This document shows positions 53,876-62,539 of a DNA stretch of 64,000 bases, piece by piece (position 1 is the stretch's first letter; the number at the start of each line of letters is the position of its first letter). The notes below the pieces were generated by a model, which saw nothing but the letters and a program-made list of their open reading frames with translations, ran no database searches and was not told the origin of the DNA. Position numbers and translations under genes: made by a program. Source of the DNA: JABFRJ01 sp031374735 (lineage in GTDB: Bacteria; Pseudomonadota; Alphaproteobacteria; Rhizobiales; Hyphomicrobiaceae); contig JANMGQ010000030.1 in assembly GCA_031374735.1 (NCBI GenBank), positions 15,985-79,984 of the forward strand. The letters are read 5' to 3'.

Positions 53876-54011
53876 ATATATGATTGCGGTTCCGCGTGTG
53901 CATGATGCAACACCTAACCCATGTCAACAGATTGACATGACCAGACCGACCCTAAGACAGTTGCAAACAAGACACGGCAGGGTGTTGCAGGATAGCGCGC
54001 AATTCGGGTAG

Positions 54012-54028
54012 TAAAAAGGGCGTAAAAA
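54012..54028. repeat. 17-bp direct repeat, left copy (candidate integrase arm site)
   Basis: TAAAAAGGGCGTAAAAA, also present perfectly at 62863-62879. Each copy lies just inside one att site (137 bp from attL, 77 bp from attR), the usual place of arm-type integrase sites. Confidence 0.65.
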
Positions 54029-54087
54029 GTTTTAACGCCGCAAAATGCCAAAGCGTTGAAACTTGTAGAAGCCGCTTGTTTTGAACA

Positions 54088-55041
54088 ATGGAACAAACCG
54101 ATGCTGACGGACAGTGCGCTTCGCGCTTTTGTCGCAAGGTGCTGGCATCTAACGTGACCCGCTCGATGGTCCAGCAGATAGTCGATAGGGTTGTCGCGCG
54201 CGGCGCCAACGTCCAGGCCCGGCGCACGTACGAAATCACACGGGCGATGCTGCGCTGGGGCGTAGGGCGCGACTACATCACGGGGGAGCCATGGCGGGGG
54301 GTTGAGTTACCCGAACGCGGCGAAGCCCGCGAGCGCGTGTTGACCGCGGCGGAACTGCGGTGGCTATGGAACCATGGTGCCAAGACATGGGCGGACGCGC
54401 CGAACATGCTGCGCATCGTCCGCCTGCAAGTCCTGCTCGGACAGCGCTCGGGCGAAGTCTGCGGCATGTGCCCGGCTGAGCTTGCCGACAATCTCTTGAC
54501 CTGGACGATACCGGGCGAGCGGACGAAGAACGGGCAAACGCACGTTCTCCCGTTGCCGCCTCTGGCGCGCGAAATCATCCGCGAAACTTTGGCCGTCATC
54601 CCGAAGGATCAAGAGCCGCTGTTCGCCGGGGCGCGGGGCAAGGTCGAGCGCGCCGACCGCATGTCGCACGTCGTCGCCGATCTGATCATCGACTACAACG
54701 CCGAGACCAAGCCCGAAGATCGCGTGGAAGCGTTCACGCCCCATGATCTGCGCCGCACGATGGCGACCGGGCTTGAAGCCATGGGCATTTCGACGAATGT
54801 AACATCGGCAACGCTGAACCACATCAGCGCCAAGGGCGGGAGCGTGACAACGAAACACTACACGCACGCAGACCTGACGATGGAGATGCGCGGCGCGCTC
54901 ACGCGGTGGCAGGCGACCGTCGAGGCGATCATGGCCGGTGCCAATCCGTTCGAGCAGCGCGAAGAGGATATCGAGGAACTGGAACGCCGGATGCTCGCCA
55001 AGGGCTACGGTGGGCCGGCGCGGCTGCGCGTTGTGTCGTGA
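54088..55041 (+). CDS. Tyrosine-type integrase, N-terminally truncated
   Basis: 317 residues. The core-binding (SAM-like) domain (TRSMVQQIVDRVVARGANVQARRTYEITRAMLRWGV) and catalytic domain are present: Arg in LGQRSGEVCG, Lys-type KNGQTHVLPL, H-x2-R in TPHDLRRT, His in LNHIS, and nucleophile Tyr in TKHYTHADL. P4-type integrases of this kind normally have about 400 residues with an N-terminal arm-binding domain. Here a stop (TGA) lies one codon before the ATG, and only 212 bp separate the gene from attL, so that domain is missing. It would catalyse integration at the tRNA attB, but loss of the arm-binding domain suggests impaired excision/integration. No clear ribosome-binding site. Confidence 0.85.
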   Translation: MEQTDADGQCASRFCRKVLASNVTRSMVQQIVDRVVARGANVQARRTYEITRAMLRWGVGRDYITGEPWRGVELPERGEARERVLTAAELRWLWNHGAKTWADAPNMLRIVRLQVLLGQRSGEVCGMCPAELADNLLTWTIPGERTKNGQTHVLPLPPLAREIIRETLAVIPKDQEPLFAGARGKVERADRMSHVVADLIIDYNAETKPEDRVEAFTPHDLRRTMATGLEAMGISTNVTSATLNHISAKGGSVTTKHYTHADLTMEMRGALTRWQATVEAIMAGANPFEQREEDIEELERRMLAKGYGGPARLRVVS

Positions 55042-55081
55042 GTGATTTGCGCGTGGCGCAACTACTGCCTATCTTTGGAAC

Positions 55082-55327
55082 ATGCCGACCATGAACCACA
55101 TCGCAGAAACCGGAACACGGATCACGTCAAACCCGAAGGTTATGATGGGCAAGCCGTGCGTCGCCGGCACACGCGTGACAGTCGAGACGATCCTGAACCG
55201 CTTTGCCGAGCGCTACACCCTGGCCGAGTTGCTTGACGATTATCCGAACTTGACGCGCGAAGATGTTGAGGCCGCGCTTGCATACGCAACGCAGAAGGAT
55301 ACCTACGGACGCGCTCATAGCGACTAG
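55082..55327 (+). CDS. DUF433 (VapB-type antitoxin-like) protein
   Basis: 81 residues. The DUF433 pattern is evident: ITSNPKVMMGKPCVAGTRVTVETILNRFAERYTLAELLDDYPNLTREDVEAALAYA. This small helical DNA-binding-like domain is generally the antitoxin partner of a PIN-like (DUF5615) toxin encoded just downstream. No such toxin is present, since the next gene on this side is on the other strand, so it is an orphan. It overlaps the last bases of the convergent small secreted protein gene by 4 nt. The start could also be the ATG nine bases later. Confidence 0.8.
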   Translation: MPTMNHIAETGTRITSNPKVMMGKPCVAGTRVTVETILNRFAERYTLAELLDDYPNLTREDVEAALAYATQKDTYGRAHSD

Positions 55328-55713
55328 GGCTTTGTGCCTTTGAGGGCGTCGTCACATTCGCGCACAAGTTCGTCTGTTCCTGGGATATCCGCGTCGGCAG
55401 TTCGGCCCTTTGAGATGTCGATCATCGAATGCTTCTTGCCAAGGATGGCGAACCGGCAAGTCTCGCCTGCGTCCGAAAGCTTCGGTGCCGTGATCTTGAT
55501 GTGTTTGTAGAACTGCTCTTGCGAGCCAAGTGCCGTATCAATCGCACGAGAAGACTGTGCCCGGCTCTTGCGGCCTGAGGTCCAAAGTTCTTGCCAACGT
55601 AGATATTCGCTCCTGATCGTCGCCTCGTCGTCCTGTAGAGCCTGACTGATAGCAGCCTCGATTGGGGCTGCAACGATCCAAAGGCATGCGACGACAGCGG
55701 TCATTCGGTTCAT
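55324..55713 (-). CDS. Small secreted protein of unknown function
   Basis: 129 residues from the ATG at 55713, with GAGGGGG 7 nt upstream. Signal peptide about residues 1-22 (MTAVVACLWIVAAPIEA). The mature part is hydrophilic and mostly helical (DDEATIRSEYLRWQELWTSGRKSRAQSSR), with two Cys (GETCRFAI and VRECDDAL) that could form a disulfide. I do not recognise a family. It lies 10 nt downstream of higA in the same direction, so it may be transcribed with the toxin-antitoxin module as a cargo gene. Confidence 0.6.
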   Translation of the reverse strand: MNRMTAVVACLWIVAAPIEAAISQALQDDEATIRSEYLRWQELWTSGRKSRAQSSRAIDTALGSQEQFYKHIKITAPKLSDAGETCRFAILGKKHSMIDISKGRTADADIPGTDELVRECDDALKGTKP

Positions 55714-55723
55714 AATTGCCCCC

Positions 55724-56023
55724 TCACGCGGCTTCGACAATCCTCTTAACACCAGTGAGCTTCACCGTCTTGCGTGCGCCCCACAAGTCGTGCGCCTCCT
55801 GCATCCGCAGCCAGAACTCGGCTGAACTTCCGAGCGCCGCTTCTAAGCGCACAGCCATGGCGGCGGTGACACCCTGCTTCTGATCGAGAAGGTCGTAGAG
55901 CGTCTGCCGGCTGATGCCGAGCGCTGCGGCAAACGCGGTCTTGCTCAGCTTCAATTCCTCGATCGCGCCAAGGATGACCTCGGCGGGGTGAGACGGGCGG
56001 ATGTCGGCGTGGCGCTTGCTCAT
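55724..56023 (-). CDS. higA: HigA-family antitoxin (XRE HTH)
   Basis: 99 residues from the ATG at 56023 (GAGGA 5 nt upstream). Signature of HigA: RPSHPAEVILGAIEELKLSKTAFAAALGISRQTLYDLLDQKQGVTAAMAVRLEAALGSSAEFWLRMQEAHDLW, which includes the helix-turn-helix and the HigA-specific WLRMQ-x-x-x-DL motif. It binds HigB and represses the higBA promoter through the repeats at 56341-56377. It starts 12 nt after the higB stop. Confidence 0.92.
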   Translation of the reverse strand: MSKRHADIRPSHPAEVILGAIEELKLSKTAFAAALGISRQTLYDLLDQKQGVTAAMAVRLEAALGSSAEFWLRMQEAHDLWGARKTVKLTGVKRIVEAA

Positions 56024-56034
56024 GTTTTCCTCAC

Positions 56035-56319
56035 TCAATGATAGTCTTCATGGTCAACGTCGATGGCGTCGGGGCCGTCGTCGGACCACGCAAACGTGAC
56101 ACGCCAGTTGGCGGTCACGCGGACGGAGAACCGGCCCTTGTCCTGGCCCTTGAGTTGATGGAACCGGAAGCCCGGCACGTTCATGTCTTCGGCCTTGGTG
56201 GCGGCATCGAGGGCGGATAGCAGGACGATCAATCGGGGGATCTGATCGGCCGGCAACCCCTTTGCTTTGCCTCCCCACCAGTACCGTTCAAGCGCCTTGC
56301 TGCGGAAGCTCGCGATCAT
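56035..56319 (-). CDS. higB: HigB-family toxin (RelE/ParE fold mRNA interferase)
   Basis: 94 residues from the ATG at 56319, with GGGGGA just upstream. Family pattern: IASFRSKALERYWWGGKAKGLPADQIPRLIVLLSALDAAT, then MNVPGFRFHQLKGQDKGRFSVRVTANWRVTFAWSDDGPDAIDVDHEDYH. In HigB toxins the C-terminal Arg-x-Val-x-x-x-W-R-V/I block and final His/Tyr form the RNA-cleavage site. Toxin-first order with higA next is characteristic of hig modules. It probably stabilises the element or serves in stress or phage response. Confidence 0.92.
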   Translation of the reverse strand: MIASFRSKALERYWWGGKAKGLPADQIPRLIVLLSALDAATKAEDMNVPGFRFHQLKGQDKGRFSVRVTANWRVTFAWSDDGPDAIDVDHEDYH

Positions 56320-56340
56320 CAATCCCCCGGCGGCGTGTTT

Positions 56341-56377
56341 GTAAGCCAACTCCTTACATCGTAAGTCTACACCTTAC
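56341..56377. promoter_or_regulatory. higBA operator cluster (GTAAG / CTTAC repeats)
   Basis: A perfect palindrome CTTAC-ATC-GTAAG at 56353-56365 is flanked by a further GTAAG at 56341-56345 and CTTAC at 56373-56377, within 60 bp upstream of the higB start. The regular array over the promoter fits HigA autoregulation. Confidence 0.65.
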
Positions 56378-56379
56378 AA

Positions 56380-57539
56380 GTGACTTTCCGCCGGTCTGCT
56401 CAAGAGGTCGAGCTTGCCGGCATAGATGAGAACTTGATCCGCAACGAGTTGACGGCGGCGCAGCAAGCGCTTGCGATCAAGCGCCGGGCCGAGATTGTGG
56501 TGGCCGACAACATGAAAACGGCGGTCGAGAATTTTTGGGGCTCGTTCGCGGCGTCGGGCATCAAGGGTGACGCGGCGTTCATGTTTCGCGGCATCGGTGA
56601 CACGTTCAGAGCGGCGCGGGAAATCAACCCGGAGATCTTCAAGGCCGTGGGGCAAGGCGGGCTTGCGCTTGCCGCCTACGCCACGTTGAGCGCAACGCTC
56701 GGGAATGCCCTCAAGCCGCTTGCTGCCGGTGGCGCGCTGTTTGCGGGGCTTGGCGGGATGGACACCCTGTACGGGATGGACCGTCTCGATAAGCACGATC
56801 TGCCGCAGAAGACGTTGTTCGCCAACAGCGCGCCGATGATGCAGTTCCTCGAAAAGGCGTCGGGGCTCGGATCGCAGTTGTCGATTGCGTTCCGTGACAT
56901 CGGGACCGGCATCAACGACCTTGGCACGGGCATTGGACGGCTTGCCGGTATGAAGGGCGAGTTCAACGCCGTCGAAACGATCTTGAAGGCGCTCGGAACC
57001 AGCATCGATATCGTCGCCGCGTCCATGCGTTCGCTTGGGGCTGCCTCGAAGGACATTGGGACATATGCGCCGTGGCTGTTGAAGAAGATCAGCGGCGGAG
57101 ACGCCGGGCCGATGCCGGACAGTGAGATGGGCAAGTTCGCCAAGACAGTGCCCGGCAAGGACGTGTTTGACGACATAATGCGCCAGCAGATGGGCGGCCA
57201 CGGCTGCTGCCACCGGACTACGCACGCGAGGTGGGTATCAAGGCGGAGCGCGGCGACGGAAGCGTTCAAACGCTTGCGCAAGTGCTGGCCTCAATGGGTG
57301 ACGCGGATCGGTCGAAACACGAGGCTGAACAGACGGATGCATCGCGGAAGCAGCAAGACGCCGCCGAGGCTTTGAAGGGTGCGGCCGATGCGCTTTCGCG
57401 CGCGGCAGGAGATCTATCAAAGGCGCCGATTGATGGCGGTCCACAGCTCCGCGGTGGTCGCGGCACCAACTATCAGGGGGCGATGGCGCCACCGAACACG
57501 ACCACGAACGGGCAATCGTACGGCTTAGGGAGGAAGTAA
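56380..57539 (+). pseudogene. Phage tail tape-measure-like fragment, truncated and frameshifted
   Basis: The open frame begins abruptly next to the higBA promoter with coding-like sequence and no credible start. Residues such as AVGQGGLALAAYATLSATLGNALKPLAAGGALFAGLGGMDTLYG and the long helical Ala/Gly-rich pattern suit a tape-measure protein, though the call is by character only. Near 57195-57215 the frame shifts: HGCCHRTTHARW replaces what continues in another frame as PPDYAREVGIKAERGDGSVQTLAQVLASMGDAD, running to GLGRK at 57539. Both the 5' truncation and the shift make it non-functional. Its position upstream of terS is unlike normal phage order. Confidence 0.5.
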
Positions 57540-58090
57540 TGTCGCTTGAATATGTCACGGGCACTGAGCTTGCCCGGCGCCTTGGTGTGTCTGAGGGGGC
57601 CGTCCGCAAGCACGTCAAGCGCGGCCTCTATTCGGCGGAGCGGTCGGGCCTATTCGACCTCGAGAAGTGCCGCGTCGCTTGGCATTCGACGCGTGACCCT
57701 GAAGCGGTTCTGAAAGGCGCGGCCGGCGGCGCGGCGGTAGCAAAGGTTCCATCGGCACCGTTCTCCGGCGCGACAGGCGAGAGCAGTCTCTCCAAGGCGC
57801 GTACCGCTGTCACGGTCTTGAAGGCGCAGCGCGAACAGCTTGAGCTTCAACGGTCGCGCGGCGAGGTGATCGGCAAGGCTGATGCCCTGCGCGCCTGTCT
57901 CGCGGTGGCGACAATTGTGAATGAACGGATCGACGGCGCGGCGGCCCAAATTGGACCCCGTGTCGTCGGATTGGATGCGGCGGGGGCCGAGCGCGTGGCG
58001 CGCGAAATACTCGATACGATCAGACGCGAAATCTCACAAATGGGGGCGGCAGTTGAGCAACTTGGCACCACCGCCGCCGGACGCGGCTGA
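57539..58090 (+). CDS. Phage terminase small subunit-like protein
   Basis: 183 residues, ATG with GGGAGGA 5 nt upstream. It begins with a helix-turn-helix (TGTELARRLGVSEGAVRKHVKRGLYSAERSG), then a linker and a long helix (SLSKARTAVTVLKAQREQLELQRSRGEVIGKADALRA) of the type seen in Nu1-like small terminases. The C-terminal part overlaps terL by 38 bp, as is typical of packaging genes. It would recognise the packaging site and recruit TerL. Family call by architecture and position. Confidence 0.75.
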   Translation: MSLEYVTGTELARRLGVSEGAVRKHVKRGLYSAERSGLFDLEKCRVAWHSTRDPEAVLKGAAGGAAVAKVPSAPFSGATGESSLSKARTAVTVLKAQREQLELQRSRGEVIGKADALRACLAVATIVNERIDGAAAQIGPRVVGLDAAGAERVAREILDTIRREISQMGAAVEQLGTTAAGRG

Positions 58091-59885
58091 GCTTACGCGC
58101 GCGATAACGGCCGCTTTCGCACCACCGTCCCGGACCACGGTTGCCGAGTGGGCCGCGCGTGATCGTATTATACCTGTCGGCAACGCTGAGCCGGGCCGCT
58201 GGTCGAACGAGCGCGCGCCGTATCTCGTTGAACCGATGGAAGCCGCGACCGACCCGACTGTGCAGGTGCTTGTCGTTACGGGCTGTTCACAGAGTGGCAA
58301 AACTGCGTTGGCCGAGAACGTCGTTGGGCATGCAAATTGCTGCGATCCGTGCACGGTCGTTTGGGCCAATCCGAACGATGCAAGCGCGGAAACGGCATCG
58401 GTGCGCTTTGACGGCATGATCGCTGCGACGCCGGCAATGAAGGAGCGGTTTGGCACCCGGTCGGCGCGGTCCACGACAAACAATGTCGGTTTGAAGGAAT
58501 TTCTCGGCGGCAAGCTGGCGTTCGCGTCGGCCGGCTCGCCTTCGTCGCTGGCGTCACATCCGGCGCGGCTCGTGATCGGGGATGAAATCGACCGCTGGCC
58601 GGTGTCTTTGCGCCGGGAGGGCGACCCGGTGGCGATCATCCGGGCGCGCACGACGACGTTCGCGCGCGGCATAGCGGTGTTCCTGTCGAGCCCGACGCAA
58701 GACGGCGCGAGCCGGATCGAGGGGCTGGCTGCTGAAGGCGATCTGCGGGAATGGCAATGGAAGTGCGATTGCGGAGGCGAGCATGTTCCGGAGTGGGAAA
58801 ATGTCTCCTGGGCACCGGGGAAGCCCGCTGAGGCCGTTTACGTGTTCCCGTGCTGTGGCTCCTTGGCGGACGACGGCGCCCGCTGGCGCGCCATGCAGCG
58901 CGGTCGTTGGGTGCCTACGCGTGAGGGGCAGCCAGGTGTGCGGTCGTATCGGTTCCGCGGCCTGTCATCGCCATGGCTCAAGATGGCGCTGCTGGCATCG
59001 GAGGCGGAGCAGGCGCGCGGCAATCCAAGGAAGGAAATGCCGTTCTGGAACACGCGTCTCGGCCTGCCGTACGACGCCGATATTGGCGAGGCGGTCAGCG
59101 CGGAGGCGGTACGCGCCCTGGCGGAGGATTATCCGACCGACCGTTGCCCGAACGGCGCGGCGCTGATCGTTGCCGGCATCGACATTCAGGGCGGGTGGGT
59201 TGCTGTTCTGATCGCGGCCATTGGTGAGGCCGACGAGATGTGGGCGTTACAGTGGCACGAAGTTCAAGGCGACGTGAAAGACCCGGCAACGCGGGCGAAG
59301 GTCGAGGCGTTGCTGACACAACGCTTTCGGCATCCGAAGGGGGAGTTCCTCGAAGTTGAGGCGGTTGCTGTCGACAGCGGCTTTGAAACGCAGTCCATTT
59401 TGGAATGGAGCCAACATCAGCGCGCCAAGGGGCGACGCTTCTACGCCACGAAGGGTGCACCAGGATGGACGCGGGCGATATGGGAACGCGGTGGTGACAT
59501 CGCGCGCTCGCTGGCGCGGTTCTTTCTCGTGGGCGTCGATCAGGGCAAGCAGCAAATAATGGCTGGGCTGGTCCAGGCCGAGGACGGACCCGCGCGGGTG
59601 CACACGACGATCGCGTTCGAGCAGCACGCGCCGCACTTTTGGCAGTGGGCGACGGCTGAGGAACTGGTGACCAAGTCGACGGCCGGCGGCGACAAGAGGG
59701 AGTGGCGAGCGCGCAAGGGGCAGCGGCGTAACGAGGTGCTCGATTGCCTCGTGCTGTGCCTCGCGGTCGCCCACAGTTCGGATTTCCAGATCAGTCAACG
59801 TCTCGGACGCTTGGCAACAACGGGCACGATCAAGGCGGCGTCGGTCGATATGGCCGACATCGCGAAACGAATGTCGGCGCTCTAG
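58053..59885 (+). CDS. Phage terminase large subunit (GpA family)
   Basis: 610 residues from the TTG at 58053 (GGGGG 7 nt upstream; longer in-frame starts would lie further inside terS). ATPase motifs: VTGCSQSGKT (Walker A, lambda-GpA style) and ARLVIGDEID (Walker B). A Cys pair (WKCDCGG and FPCCG) may form a zinc site. The nuclease domain shows GIDIQGGWVAV and AVDSGFETQSI, with the acidic residues of the RNase-H-like active site. It translocates and cuts phage DNA at the procapsid. The reading frame is intact. No head genes accompany it here. Confidence 0.9.
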   Translation: MSNLAPPPPDAAELTRAITAAFAPPSRTTVAEWAARDRIIPVGNAEPGRWSNERAPYLVEPMEAATDPTVQVLVVTGCSQSGKTALAENVVGHANCCDPCTVVWANPNDASAETASVRFDGMIAATPAMKERFGTRSARSTTNNVGLKEFLGGKLAFASAGSPSSLASHPARLVIGDEIDRWPVSLRREGDPVAIIRARTTTFARGIAVFLSSPTQDGASRIEGLAAEGDLREWQWKCDCGGEHVPEWENVSWAPGKPAEAVYVFPCCGSLADDGARWRAMQRGRWVPTREGQPGVRSYRFRGLSSPWLKMALLASEAEQARGNPRKEMPFWNTRLGLPYDADIGEAVSAEAVRALAEDYPTDRCPNGAALIVAGIDIQGGWVAVLIAAIGEADEMWALQWHEVQGDVKDPATRAKVEALLTQRFRHPKGEFLEVEAVAVDSGFETQSILEWSQHQRAKGRRFYATKGAPGWTRAIWERGGDIARSLARFFLVGVDQGKQQIMAGLVQAEDGPARVHTTIAFEQHAPHFWQWATAEELVTKSTAGGDKREWRARKGQRRNEVLDCLVLCLAVAHSSDFQISQRLGRLATTGTIKAASVDMADIAKRMSAL

Positions 59886-59901
59886 CGCCACGGGGATCAC
59901 A

Positions 59902-61533
59902 ATGAAAAACGTATTCTTGAAGGCGTTCGGCATCGAACCGCCAATGCCCGCCGCTGCGTTGACGCACGAGTTGGTTGCTGTGCCAATTGTCCGCCCACGC
60001 GTGCCCTTGATGGACACGTTCACTACCGCGCCCCAAATGGGCTACTTGGACCGGGCCAGCGACAAGCCGCGCAACGGGTTCGGCCCATCGCTCCGCACTG
60101 CCGATCTCGACGTTCGCGGTGCCTGGGGGGCCGTAACCGGCAATGTGCGATCCATCACGCAAAACTCAGGTTGGATCGCGGGGGCCGTTGATCAGTTTGT
60201 CGCCTACGCGGTCGGCAACGGGTTAACGCCGAACATCGAGCCGGCCTACGATCTCATCGGATGGGATCATGACTTCGCGAAGGATTGGGCCAAGCGTGTC
60301 GAACGCCTGTTCGCCGATTGGGCCGATGATCCGCAAGTCGCCGATGATCGCCGGGTGCACACGTTCGGCCAGTTGCAAGCCGCTGCGCTTCGCTCATGGT
60401 TCTCGACCGGCGATGTGATGGCGGCCGTCGTGTACGAGGAAAAGCGCCAAGGCTACCGCACGTCCATTCTCGGTATCGATCCTGTGCGCGTCCTGACCCC
60501 GCCACCGTACCTCTCGGGGCGGTCGAAGTCGTTCTTCGACGGCATTGAGCTCGATCCGGCCGGCCGGCCGCTGGCCTATTGGCTGGCTCCGATCGCGGGC
60601 GCGCAAGACCCGTCCGGCACGCGGATACCGGCACACGGCGCGAACGGCCGGCAGATCGTTGCGCACGCGTTCATCGGCGGGCCCGGACAGGTGCGCGGCA
60701 TCTCTCCGTTCGCGAGCGTCGTGCAAGCGATGAGCCAAGCGCATGGCCTGTTTGACGCGATGACGGTCGCGGCTCATGCCGCGGCATCGGTGATCGGCAC
60801 CGTCACGTCCGACCTGCCGTCCGCCGACGTGGCGCGCGGGATGGTCGCGAGTGGTGACGATCCGCTTGGCGCCATGATGGGCTCGCAAATGGCAGCGCGC
60901 GCGTCGTGGCACGAGACGTTGAATGAGAACAAAGCCAACATCACCCTCGGCGGCCAAGGCCGGGTGTTCCACCTCACGACCGGCGAGCGTTTCGAGCTTC
61001 ATGCGGGCAAGGATCACTATGCGAACTTCCCCGAGCATTTGAAGGCACTGCTGCGTGAGATCAGCCGTGCCGCCGGTCTGCCTTATGAGATGTTCAGCGG
61101 GGACCGTAGCGCGGCCAACTATTCAAGCGGGCGCATGGGACTGTTGGACTTCTGGTCACTGGTTGAGCTTCGGCGGTCAACGTTGATCGAGCCTTTGTGC
61201 CGGCTCGCTTTGCAGTCCGTCGTCGAGGAATTCATCGCCCGGCGGTACATCGACTATCCCGGCGGACTGAGAGCATTCCGGGCCCAAAAGACACTGGCGC
61301 TGAAGGCGCGTTGGTTTGGCCCATCGCGTCCGAGCGTGGACGAATTGAAGTCTGTGCGTGCGTCTGTTGAACGCCTCGAAGCCGGGCTGACCAGCCTTGC
61401 GGAAGAGAGCGCGGCGCTCGGGTCTGATTGGGAAACGACGATGCAGCAGCGGTCACACGAAGCGACGACGGCCGAGCGGTTTAATGTGCCGTTGGCGAGC
61501 CACATACCAACAAAGGAAGGCGGAAGCCAATGA
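59902..61533 (+). CDS. Phage portal protein (lambda gpB-like)
   Basis: 543 residues, ATG with GGGGA upstream. Portal motifs of the lambda family: ITQNSGWIAGAVDQFVAYAVGNGLTPN near the N-terminus, RQIVAHAFIGGPGQVRGISPFASVVQ, and KDHYANFPEHLKALLREISRAAGLPYEMFSGDRSAANYSSGRMGLLDFW, which is the strongest block. It forms the dodecameric ring through which DNA enters the head. It follows terL by 16 nt. The stop overlaps the ATG of the next, frameshifted, gpW-like gene (ATGA). Confidence 0.92.
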   Translation: MKNVFLKAFGIEPPMPAAALTHELVAVPIVRPRVPLMDTFTTAPQMGYLDRASDKPRNGFGPSLRTADLDVRGAWGAVTGNVRSITQNSGWIAGAVDQFVAYAVGNGLTPNIEPAYDLIGWDHDFAKDWAKRVERLFADWADDPQVADDRRVHTFGQLQAAALRSWFSTGDVMAAVVYEEKRQGYRTSILGIDPVRVLTPPPYLSGRSKSFFDGIELDPAGRPLAYWLAPIAGAQDPSGTRIPAHGANGRQIVAHAFIGGPGQVRGISPFASVVQAMSQAHGLFDAMTVAAHAAASVIGTVTSDLPSADVARGMVASGDDPLGAMMGSQMAARASWHETLNENKANITLGGQGRVFHLTTGERFELHAGKDHYANFPEHLKALLREISRAAGLPYEMFSGDRSAANYSSGRMGLLDFWSLVELRRSTLIEPLCRLALQSVVEEFIARRYIDYPGGLRAFRAQKTLALKARWFGPSRPSVDELKSVRASVERLEAGLTSLAEESAALGSDWETTMQQRSHEATTAERFNVPLASHIPTKEGGSQ

Positions 61534-61834
61534 ACCAGAACTCATGTCCACCGCCGCGCGAAGCTCCGCCCGGCTGGTTCGCAAGCCTCGACGATTGCAC
61601 CAAGGTTGCAATCCTTGAGGAAGCCATTCTCGGCCTCGCAGGCGGCAAGCAGAGGATGCAGATCCGCCATGGGAATATTGGGTCACGTATCACGCGGCGA
61701 GCGTCCAGGCGCTTGAGCGCATGCTCAATCGCTACCGCGCGCTGTGCGGTCGGCGGCACGGGTTCACCGTTGGCCCGCAACCCGTCATCGGCGGCGGCTG
61801 CGATCTATTCAACAACTCACGCCGGTGGAGATAA
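61530..61834 (+). pseudogene. gpW-like head-tail joining protein, frameshifted
   Basis: It starts ATG at 61530, with AAAGGAAGG upstream. The first frame gives EEAILGLAGGKQRMQIRHGNI, resembling gpW, which would continue with V-x-x-x-x-x-S-V-x-x-L. The expected continuation EYWVTYHAASVQALERMLNRYRALCG lies one frame over and runs to a stop at 61834. One missing base near 61670 (CATGGGAATATT for CATGGNGAATATT) explains it. Small head-completion proteins usually sit next to the portal gene. A sequencing error or genuine decay are both possible. Confidence 0.65.
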
Positions 61835-61837
61835 CCG

Positions 61838-62230
61838 ATGGCAATGACGCCGCTTCTGCAAACTCTGATCGACAACCGCACCAACACATACGTGCCCCCA
61901 AACGAGAGACCCGCAATGAACAACGCAAAGCGCTCGCCCGACTACGATGCAATCATGGCGTTGCCGGCCGCGAAACATCCGAAGCTCGGGAGCGCCGTTA
62001 AGGCGCTCGCACTAAGCCCGAAGGTTGATCTCCAGTTCGCCATTCAACTGATTGCCACGACGGCTGCCGATTTGGGTGTGAGCCTGCTCGACATCGAAAT
62101 GGCCGACCCACGGAACAACGTGCGCCCACCCTTTGGTGCAAACGCGTTGCCCAATGCCGCCGACGACTTCCAGGCCGGCGTTACGGCAGAACTCGTCCGC
62201 ATGACCAAGCGCATCCAAGGAGGCAACTGA
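61838..62230 (+). CDS. Small prophage protein of unknown function
   Basis: 130 residues, ATG with GGAG 7 nt upstream, so probably translated. The sequence (KRSPDYDAIMALPAAKHPKLGSAVKALALSPKVDLQFAIQLIATTAADLGVSLLDIEMADPRNN) is helical, with a polar tail and no recognisable motif. It is neither secreted nor membrane-bound by appearance. A second ATG at MNNAKRSPD is an alternative start. It stands in the packaging gene cluster and directly abuts the next gene, with no gap. Confidence 0.6.
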   Translation: MAMTPLLQTLIDNRTNTYVPPNERPAMNNAKRSPDYDAIMALPAAKHPKLGSAVKALALSPKVDLQFAIQLIATTAADLGVSLLDIEMADPRNNVRPPFGANALPNAADDFQAGVTAELVRMTKRIQGGN

Positions 62231-62539
62231 ATGCCGGCTCTCGACATGGACGACACGCGTGCGGTCGCGATCATTGCCGCCTACGCTGAAGCGTCTCGCT
62301 GCGTTCAAATCTTCAAGCATGCGGAAGCACAGGTACGCCCCTTCGAGGCTTGGATGCTTTTACCGCTAGGCGCGACGTTCTCTGACACGATTGGCATGCT
62401 CGTGGGCACGCCAATCGAGGGTAACGCGGCGGAGGTCTATCGGGGGTTCTTTGACACGCTGCTGAACCGGAAGGCCGTGGCGCTGATGGCTTATGATCGC
62501 TACTTGGCTCGGGGCACGAGCCGCGGCACGCAGCACTGA
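62231..62539 (+). CDS. Small prophage protein of unknown function
   Basis: 102 residues, ATG with AGGAGG 7 nt upstream. Mainly helical (DDTRAVAIIAAYAEASRCVQIFKHAEAQVRPFEAW; RGFFDTLLNRKAVALMAYDRYLA) with a weakly hydrophobic middle. No family recognised. Last gene before the right att end, possibly a minor structural or accessory protein. Confidence 0.55.
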   Translation: MPALDMDDTRAVAIIAAYAEASRCVQIFKHAEAQVRPFEAWMLLPLGATFSDTIGMLVGTPIEGNAAEVYRGFFDTLLNRKAVALMAYDRYLARGTSRGTQH

